Shown here in pieces: positions 1-64,000 of a stretch of 64,000 bases of DNA; position 1 is the first letter of the stretch, and the number at the start of each line of letters is the position of its first letter. The stretch is taken from the NCBI GenBank assembly GCA_034509925.1, contig CM067529.1:11947001-12011000 (forward strand). The letters are read 5' to 3'. The translations under genes were made by a program, and so were the position numbers. Source of the DNA: Hirudinaria manillensis (taxonomy: Eukaryota; Annelida; Clitellata; Hirudinida; Hirudinidae). The notes beneath the pieces are model-generated. The model was not told the origin of the DNA and did not search any database. It worked only from the letters and a program-made list of their open reading frames with translations.

Positions 1-190
1 TGTTGTCCTGATGGCGGCCAGTTTTTCTGCTGAAGTCATTGTTTAGTTTAATTCTCTTAATTCCCACATGGAATTTAGGATGAATTATTTATTGTAATTC
101 TGGAAAGTAATGTATTACTTCCAAGAGTTTATTTGTTGCAAATTAGTGTTTTTATAATGAAATGAATTTTAATTTTAAATTCGTTGTCAG

Positions 191-232
191 ATCTCGGAGG
201 CACCTGCCTACATCAGTTCAGCATTTCAAGTG
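191..232 (+). CDS. Gene 0: penultimate coding exon (cytoplasmic tail)
   Basis: A 42-nt phase 0-0 exon between a TTGTCAG acceptor and a GTGAGA donor, encoding ISEAPAYISSAFQV. The same exon occurs at 31347-31388 and 58981-59022. The TCG/TCT difference among copies is synonymous in this frame. It follows in phase from the tail exon ending CTGAGACAG before GTGGGT seen at 31051 and 58684. The upstream part of gene 0 is outside the window. Confidence 0.55.
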
Positions 233-564
233 GTGAGACTGAGTGATTTATTTAATTATTTATTTTTTTTTATTAAATCAATTTTTAAATTATCACAATT
301 TTCAAATAATTGATTTTGATTTAATTAAGTTAATTATTTGAAGTAGTTTGGCCACACTGGTATTATTAAGCATTGTAAACAAGACATTGCAAACGAAAAC
401 CCATGACCATAACCCTAACCCATGCTAACACCAACTGTGCCTAGTTCATTGATAGTTTACTGAAGGGATAAACTCTGATTATCAACATTTTAACTGGAAT
501 AACGAAATAATTTGTAGCAAATTGTGGATATTCGTTCTAAATCTGATCTCTCGAAATTGCACAG

Positions 565-606
565 GCAATGAACTTATTTGCTCTAAACAACGTGAAGAGG
601 AAATGA
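565..606 (+). CDS. Gene 0: last coding exon
   Basis: A phase-0 exon after a TTGCACAG acceptor, encoding AMNLFALNNVKRK followed by TGA at 604-606. Copies at 31723-31764 and 59354-59395 keep the frame with one F/V replacement. A polyadenylation signal follows about 120 nt downstream. Confidence 0.5.
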   Translation, partial: AMNLFALNNVKRK

Positions 607-724
607 ATCAACTTCATCACTTGTGATCTCCACGCATCCATAAAATTGATGACTGTAAGTCGTTCCATCGAATCTGCTTCGAAGAATCAGTTTTAATTTC
701 AAAGTCGGGTCTGTTTCTCCTGTT

Positions 725-730
725 AATAAA
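725..730 (+). terminator. Polyadenylation signal of gene 0
   Basis: AATAAA 119 nt after the TGA, conserved at 31883 and 59514. Confidence 0.5.
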
Positions 731-1202
731 CTTTACCGAACTTTAGCGATCCTGATCGCAAATTCGTTTCCGTTCGGAATGTATTTTGGAGGGAAGAAAT
801 CTAACCCAAACGTGACCCGGGTCGGACCCGTTGTCGTATTAGTAGGGTATTGATGGAAACACTGCCCATTCTTATGTCTGCGAAACATTCACACGACGAT
901 TTGGCTAGGTATGTAGACGAATGGTCATAATAAACATACAAATACATACATGCCAAAGCTAGTTCAGTGAGAGAGTATGAAACGGATCCCTGTACATTAG
1001 AGACCTGCGGGGGCCGGGTTTAAGCCGAGACGGCGTTAAGGGGATGCCTGTATTAAATGAAGGCGTATACAATTTGAGTAGTTTGTTAATTCTGTGTAAG
1101 CACAACTCCAGATAATGTGGTCCAAACAATACCAAATTTATTTACGTAAATTGTTTACGTTGCTTTGGAGATGTTCATTTTGTTTGTTTTTTTTTTACAG
1201 CA
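731..1202 (+). promoter_or_regulatory. Intergenic/5' flanking region of gene A
   Basis: About 470 bp separate the polyadenylation signal of one copy from the start codon of the next, so each promoter must lie here or in the preceding gene. A GC-richer block near 1000-1075 is conserved in all three units (32140-32215 and 59780-59855). No clear TATA box is visible. A pyrimidine tract ending TTTACAG at 1200 directly precedes CAATG, so the start codon probably lies in a spliced or trans-spliced exon. Confidence 0.4.
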
Positions 1203-31764
<30,562 letters not shown>

Positions 31765-31882
31765 ATCAACTTCATCACTTGTGATCTCCACGCATCCGTA
31801 AAATTGATGACTGTAAGTCGTTTCATCGAATCTGCTTTGAAGAATCAGTTTTAATTTCAAAGTCGGGTCTGTTTTACCTGTT

Positions 31883-31888
31883 AATAAA
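31883..31888 (+). terminator. Polyadenylation signal of gene A
   Basis: AATAAA conserved at the same distance from the stop in all three copies. Confidence 0.5.
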
Positions 31889-32347
31889 CTTTACCGAACG
31901 TTAGCGATCCTGATCGCAAATTCGGAATGTATTTTGGGGGTAGAAATCTAACCCAAACGTGATCCGGGTCCGAACGTTGTCGTATTAGTAGGGTATTAAT
32001 GGAAACACTACCCATTCTTATGTCTGCGAAACATTCACACGACGATTTGGCTAGGTATGTAGACGAATGGTCATAATAAACATACAAATACATACATGCC
32101 AAAGCTAGTTCAGTGAGAGAATATGAAGCGGATCCCTGTACATTAGAGACCTGCAGGGGCCGGGTTTAAGCCGAGACGGCGTTAAGGAGATGCCTGTATT
32201 AAATGAATGCGTATACAATATGAGTAGCATTCTGTGTAAGCACAACTCCAGATAATGTGGTCCAAACAATACCAAATTTATTTACGTAAATTGTTTACGT
32301 TGCTTTGGAGATGTTTATTTTGTTTGTTTGTTTTTTTTTTGACAGCA
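31889..32347 (+). promoter_or_regulatory. Intergenic/5' flank of gene B
   Basis: Homologous to 731-1202, including the conserved GC-richer block near 32140-32215 and the pyrimidine tract ending GACAG just before the start codon. Confidence 0.4.
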
Positions 32348-59395
<27,048 letters not shown>

Positions 59396-59519
59396 ATCAA
59401 CTTCATCACTTGTGATCTCCACGCATCCGTAAAATTGATGACTGTAAGTCGTTTCATCGAATCTGCTTTGAAGAATCAGTTTTAATTTCAAAGTCGGGTC
59501 TGTTTTACCTGTTAATAAA

Positions 59520-59982
59520 CTTTACCGAACGTTAGCGATCCTGATCGCAAATTCGTTTCCGTTCGGAATGTATTTTGGGGGTAGAAATCTAACCCAAACG
59601 TGATCCGGGTCCGAACGTTGTCGTATTAGTAGGGTATTAATGGAAACACTACCCATTCTTATGTCTGCGAAACATTCACACGACGATTTGGCTAGGTATG
59701 TAGACGAATGGTCATAATAAACATACAAATACATACATGCCAAAGCTAGTTCAGTGAGAGAATATGAAGCGGATCCCTGTACATTAGAGACCTGCAGGGG
59801 CCGGGTTTAAGCCGAGACGGCGTTAAGGAGATGCCTGTATTAAATGAATGCGTATACAATATGAGTAGCATTCTGTGTAAGCACAACTCCAGATAATGTG
59901 GTCCAAACAATACCAAATTTATTTACGTAAATTGTTTACGTTGCTTTGGAGATGTTTATTTTATTTGTTTTTTTTTACAGCA
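59520..59982 (+). promoter_or_regulatory. Intergenic/5' flank of gene C
   Basis: Homologous to 731-1202; ends with a T-rich tract and ACAG before the start codon. Confidence 0.4.
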
Positions 59983-60265
59983 ATGCCTAACATATATTCC
60001 TATCGGTTTTATAATCTCACCCTAATTGTTATTCTAATAATTTATTATGTTGAAAACAGAGAAGATAAGAAGATTAATAATTACAAGGGAATTTATATGA
60101 AAATTGAAAAGAACTTAAAAGAAAATATGACTGTTCAAAAGTCTGATCAAGGAAAATTAGTTTTTATTGGAGTTGGGATTACGGGTAGGGTGGTATTAGT
60201 CTTCGAAAGATTGTCTAATATAAGTTTGATCAAGTTCAGTCAACTGTTTAGTCCGAATCAAACAG
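59983..60265 (+). CDS. Gene C exon 1: signal peptide and variable N-terminus
   Basis: 283 nt, ends phase 1 before GTAATA. Hydrophobic LTLIVILIIYYV as in A; the variable segment is closer to B than to A. Confidence 0.65.
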
Positions 60266-60421
60266 GTAATACTTTCTGATTTGATAAAACGACTGCCAGT
60301 TATCCGTATAAAATTTCATGAGTGCATTCTAAAAATTAAATATGGATATCGCCATACATGACTAAATATTATTTGAAATTTAAAACGTGTTAATACTGAT
60401 ACAATTTTAATTTGATCAAAG

Positions 60422-60598
60422 ACATATATCCGTTTACGGTGGAGGGAGAATGTTCAGATCAATATAAAGTTGATAAGAATCTAACAGATAGATATACACA
60501 CCTTGGAAATGGAACTATTAAACTTAAACCTAATCTTTACTGTAACCGGATAATAATTGACTCAATAGCTCTTACTAACATAACTGTCTATGGATACG
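60422..60598 (+). CDS. Gene C exon 2: N-terminal domain
   Basis: 177 nt, phase 1-1. Cysteines and NLT sequon conserved; ends ITVYGYG with an extra NIT sequon. Confidence 0.72.
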
Positions 60599-60661
60599 GT
60601 AAGCTAATTGTACAAAACTAGAAAAAAAAATCTATATAATTTTGCAACAATTTTCCTGTAG

Positions 60662-60801
60662 GATCGTACGTTGAAAATTATCTGGGATGTTTCAAAGATG
60701 TCCAGATCTCATCAAAGGAATGTACCATCCAGAATAGCTTGCGATGCATAAAAGAATGCGATGGTTACAAGTACTTTGGCTTATCCAGGACACTTAGAGA
60801 C
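60662..60801 (+). CDS. Gene C exon 3: WSC-like module, first part
   Basis: YLGCFKDVQISSKEC...CIKECDGYKYFGLS, phase 1 to 0. It has one more cysteine than A and B. Confidence 0.65.
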
Positions 60802-60852
60802 GTTTGTCGCATTTAACATGATGATGTGTTTTTTTTAATGTTTACGTTTTAG

Positions 60853-60873
60853 AATATACAGATTTTTGTTGGG
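60853..60873 (+). CDS. Gene C microexon
   Basis: NIQIFVG. Last gene C exon in the window; the next exon should lie beyond the Gypsy insertion. Confidence 0.45.
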
Positions 60874-60994
60874 GTGAGCTTTAGATCTAAGATAATTTGT
60901 TTTTCGTTAAACAAATAAACTCGAACAAATTTAGAGAAGCGCCAGAAAGCAAGAGAAACTCATTGCATTTATAACGGAGTAAAAGTGAACCTAT

Positions 60995-61217
60995 TGTTGT
61001 AACCTAGGGGTCTGATGAATTAATTAACGGAAGGATATCTTTATTGGATTTAACTAATGGTAAATACGGCTGGACGATTTGGTCGATTGCTTGTCCCGAT
61101 CGGAACTGCCTAATGACTCGAATCGCTAGATACGACTTTGAAATAAAAGATTCTGAATATTAACTAAACTTAATTAATTAATTATTTAATTAATTAATTA
61201 ATGTCAGGGATCCAACA
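60995..61217 (-). repeat. 3' LTR of the Ty3/Gypsy element (223 bp)
   Basis: Ends TGTTGTAACC at 60995 and GGATCCAACA at 61217, giving TGTTGG...TTACAACA on the element strand. Different family from the 179-bp LTRs. Confidence 0.85.
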
Positions 61218-61228
61218 TTACCCCCTCC

Positions 61229-62881
61229 TTAAATCTGTTCGTCCCGAACAGGCTGTTCTGTTTCTCCGTGATATTTTGCTAATCGATTGCTGTGGACCAC
61301 TTTCATTCTAGTCCTTGCTGATTTCTGTATGCGGTATACCACGTCGTTTAGTTTCTTTATGATTCGGTATGGTCCTTCCCAATCTTTTTGTAACTTTGGC
61401 GACTTCCCTTTTTTTCGTTGGGGGTTGTATAGCCAGACTAGTTCATTTTCTTTAAAGCTTATATCATTGGCTTGCCTATCGTATCTCGCTTTGGCTTGAC
61501 CGCTATTAACACTTATATTTTTCCGGGCAACCTGATGTGTGTCGGCAAGTGTATTTCTTAGGCTTGAAACGTAGTCACATGCCGACTTAGGTTCCTCTGC
61601 TCTTCCGAACATCATATCGGCAGGAAAACGTATCTCCCTCCCGAATGTCATTTTCGATGGACTGATTCCTGTCGTTTTATGCACGGCTGTCCGGTAGGCC
61701 ATAAGGAAAAGTGGCAGGTATCTGTCCCAGTCATCTTGCTGTTCACTTACCATTTTTGACAAATACTGTTCCATGGTCCTGTTAAATCTCTCGACCATAC
61801 CGTCCGATTGTGGATGTAATGCAGTGGTTCTTGTCTTATGGATTCCAAGGTTTTCGCATAGCTCTTGAAATATTTTCGACTCGAAATTCCTTCCTTGGTC
61901 CGAATGTAACTCTAATGGCACCCCGAATCGACTAATCCAATTATTTACGAGAGCATCAGCTACATTTTCCGCCTCCTGATTTGGCAGTGCAAACGCTTCA
62001 GTCCATTTGGTGAAGTAATCGCTGATCACTAATATGTACCGATTTCCCTTCTTTGATGCAGGGAATGGTCCGGCAATATCCAAAGCTATTCTTTCAAAAG
62101 GTACTCCCACATTATAAGGTTGCAATAGACCTTTAGTCTTCCTTTGAGGACCTTTACTGGTTTCGCAATTATTGCAATTCCTACACCACTCCTCAACGTC
62201 TTGTTTGTAGTGCAACCAGTAAAACCTCTCCCTCACCTTCCTGATGGTTTTATTCACTCCTAGGTGTCCGCCTGAGGTTCCGTTATGGAATTCTTGTAAC
62301 ACCTCAGAGACGCAAGATCTCGGGAGTACTATTTGAAGGTGATAGTCGGTGCCATCCTCTGTTTCCCACTTCCTATGTAGGAGTCCATTACTAATTCTCA
62401 AGGAATCCCACTGTGCCCAATAGGACTTAGTAACTTCTCCGTGCTCCGCTATCTGTTGCCAATCTGGTTTCACCCCGGCCTCCATCCACTGTAGTATGGG
62501 TGCAAGTGCTTCGTCTCTTAATTGTAGATCTCGTAACCCGCTTTCCGTCCAGGGTTCGGGAGCCGTGATACGAATTTGTCGACATTCTTCGGTTTCCTGT
62601 TTTTTCTCTGCGTTGTTGCAGTGTCTGCAGTTAAGTGGACAAGGACGTCGTGATAGCGCATCAGCGTTGTTGTGTATTTGACCTCTCCTGTGTTCAATAT
62701 TGAACTGAAAACCCTGTAGTTTTTCAATCCACCTCGCCATCTGACCTTCTGGGTTTTTAAAGTTTAACAGCCACCTCAGAGAGGCGTGATCCGTTCTTAG
62801 CAAAACGGCTGGCCCAAAAGATATTTCTGGAAGTGTTTCATGGATTCTACTGCTGCTAATAATTCTCTCCTGGTCACGCAA
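61229..62881 (-). CDS. Ty3/Gypsy polyprotein: RNase H end and integrase
   Basis: The frame begins in the RNase H/connection region (TDHASLRWLLNF, HNNADALSRRPC). Integrase follows: zinc-binding HNGTSGGH...CRNCNNC, catalytic core D (LDIAGPF), D (HSDQGRNF) and E (DGMVERFNRT), then a GPY/F-type module (DWEGPYRI). No chromodomain is evident after it. A frame change at about 62800-62880 separates it from the RT frame, so the polyprotein is interrupted within RNase H. Confidence 0.88.
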   Translation of the reverse strand: MRDQERIISSSRIHETLPEISFGPAVLLRTDHASLRWLLNFKNPEGQMARWIEKLQGFQFNIEHRRGQIHNNADALSRRPCPLNCRHCNNAEKKQETEECRQIRITAPEPWTESGLRDLQLRDEALAPILQWMEAGVKPDWQQIAEHGEVTKSYWAQWDSLRISNGLLHRKWETEDGTDYHLQIVLPRSCVSEVLQEFHNGTSGGHLGVNKTIRKVRERFYWLHYKQDVEEWCRNCNNCETSKGPQRKTKGLLQPYNVGVPFERIALDIAGPFPASKKGNRYILVISDYFTKWTEAFALPNQEAENVADALVNNWISRFGVPLELHSDQGRNFESKIFQELCENLGIHKTRTTALHPQSDGMVERFNRTMEQYLSKMVSEQQDDWDRYLPLFLMAYRTAVHKTTGISPSKMTFGREIRFPADMMFGRAEEPKSACDYVSSLRNTLADTHQVARKNISVNSGQAKARYDRQANDISFKENELVWLYNPQRKKGKSPKLQKDWEGPYRIIKKLNDVVYRIQKSARTRMKVVHSNRLAKYHGETEQPVRDEQI

Positions 62882-64000
62882 TAGTTTCTTTCTGCTTTAG
62901 ACAGTGAACGGCTATAAAATGCTAGAACTTTTTCTTCATTTTCAACCTGCTGGGAAAGAACTGCCCCGATTCCACAGTTACTGGCATCTGTATCGAGGAT
63001 AAAAGGTAATCCGGGAATAGGATATGCCAGGATCGGTGCCGTTGTCATAGCTTCTTTCAGATTATCAAATGCTTTCTCACAGCTGTCGTTCCAGATAAAT
63101 GGCTTGCCTTTTACAGTAAGCTCATGAAGGCTTTTTGCGATGTTTGAAAAGTTGGCAATAAATCGTCTGTAATAGGTACAAAGTCCTAAGAAGCTTTGAA
63201 GTTCTTGGATGTTTTTGGGTACAGGCCAATTTTTTACTACCTCGACTTTATCTGGATATGTACAAACACCTTCAGAAGACACGATATGGCCAAGGTATTT
63301 GACTTCTTTTTTAAAGAGTGAGCATTTCTTTGGACTCAGTTTCATGCCTGCCTCTCTAATCCTACTAAATACTTCTCGGAGGTTGTCTAAATGTTCTCCA
63401 AATGTTTTTCCGACAACAATTATGTCATCCAAATATACTAGACATACTTTCCAATTGAGTCCCCTTAGTATGTGTTCCATTAATCTTTCAAACGTCGCGG
63501 GGGCATTGCATAGCCCGAACAGCATGACAGTGAATTGCCATAATCCTTCACCTGTCGAGAAGGCCGTTTTTTCTCTATCGTCAGGATGTAACTCCACTTG
63601 CCAGTAACCACTTTTGAGATCTAACGTGGAAAAAATTTTTGATCCCGAGAGAGTGTCTAAAGTATCATCGATTCTAGGTAAGGGGTAGCTGTCCTTAAGT
63701 GTCATTTCGTTCAGCTTTCTATAGTCGACACAAAAACGAAGTGATCCATCTTTCTTCTTAACGAGTACCACTGGTGAGCTCCAGGGGCTATTTGACGGTT
63801 CAATAACCCCTTGGTCTTGCATTTCTTTTATCATTTCTTTGGCGTTTGCTCTTGTAGCTAAAGGAAGTGGACGGGGGTTTTGTCGAATGGGTTTAGCGCC
63901 GGCCGTATTTATTTGATGTTGCACGAGGTTAGTCCTACCCAAAGGGCTGTCTTGTTCAGCCATTATATCCTGAAATTCACTAAGCAGATTTTTCGCTTGT
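62797..64000 (-). CDS. Ty3/Gypsy polyprotein: reverse transcriptase and RNase H start (partial)
   Basis: RT with VIEPSNSPWSSPVVLVKKKD, FSTLDLKSGYWQV, LFGLCNAPATFERLM and the catalytic YLDD, then RNase H FILDTDASNCGIGAVLSQQ and VTRRELLAAV. The frame is still open at the window end upstream of the first in-window Met (63963), so the true start is outside. It ends in a shifted frame after QKYLLGQPF. Confidence 0.88.
   Translation of the reverse strand, partial: QAKNLLSEFQDIMAEQDSPLGRTNLVQHQINTAGAKPIRQNPRPLPLATRANAKEMIKEMQDQGVIEPSNSPWSSPVVLVKKKDGSLRFCVDYRKLNEMTLKDSYPLPRIDDTLDTLSGSKIFSTLDLKSGYWQVELHPDDREKTAFSTGEGLWQFTVMLFGLCNAPATFERLMEHILRGLNWKVCLVYLDDIIVVGKTFGEHLDNLREVFSRIREAGMKLSPKKCSLFKKEVKYLGHIVSSEGVCTYPDKVEVVKNWPVPKNIQELQSFLGLCTYYRRFIANFSNIAKSLHELTVKGKPFIWNDSCEKAFDNLKEAMTTAPILAYPIPGLPFILDTDASNCGIGAVLSQQVENEEKVLAFYSRSLSKAERNYCVTRRELLAAVESMKHFQKYLLGQPFC

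Larger units (their letters stand above)
60995..64000 (-). mobile_element. Ty3/Gypsy LTR retrotransposon (3' part), in an intron of gene C
   Basis: Read on the minus strand: RT, RNase H, integrase, polypurine tract (AAGGAGGGGGTAA, complement near 61218-61230), and 3' LTR 60995-61217. RT before integrase gives the Ty3/Gypsy order. Gag, protease and the 5' LTR lie past the window end. The homologous intron in A and B lacks it, so it is a recent insertion specific to copy C. It is antisense to gene C. Confidence 0.9.

Overview
Organism: an AT-rich invertebrate metazoan nuclear genome. The evidence is GT-AG introns, symmetric phase-1 calcium-binding EGF exons, a WSC-like domain, and a dense load of non-LTR, LTR and DNA transposons. 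There are no operons, bacterial genes or viral coding units, and the sequence alone does not give a phylum. LAYOUT: the window is a head-to-tail tandem array of one receptor gene. Positions 1, 31170 and 58803 start the same sequence, giving units of about 31.2 kb (A), 27.6 kb (B) and a third unit (C) cut by the window end. The window opens in the last two exons of a preceding copy (gene 0). Gene A runs 1203-31764 and gene B 32348-59395; gene C starts at 59983. PROTEIN: my exon chains keep phase throughout and give models of 944 codons (A) and 1036 codons (B). The order is signal peptide, unrecognised N-terminal domain, WSC-like module containing a 21-nt microexon, two irregular EGF-like modules, then 11 (A) or 13 (B) calcium-binding EGF modules, one membrane helix, and a cytoplasmic tail. 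An alternative terminal exon with its own AATAAA would give a 13-residue tail. MOBILE ELEMENTS: one intron holds a (TAA)n microsatellite in both copies. In A it contains an apparently intact two-ORF Dong/R4-like retrotransposon (12549-17614) and an R2-like element (18303-21880). In B it contains a different R2-like element (43635-47585). Older insertions shared by A and B predate the duplication: an LTR element with an RS-rich ORF, a solo LTR with target duplication, 5'-truncated Dong-like and R2-like fossils, a deleted pogo/Tigger-like element, a non-LTR zinc-knuckle relic and a foldback repeat. A Ty3/Gypsy element lies on the minus strand in gene C. MAIN OBSERVATION: between A and B, several ectodomain exons differ almost only by amino-acid replacements (36 replacement codons against 2 synonymous codons over four exons I compared by hand), while nearby introns and the 3' third of the gene are nearly identical. 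A clustered, copy-variable type I receptor with diversifying ectodomain exons and a constant membrane/tail end is the pattern of self/non-self recognition families. That function is inference.
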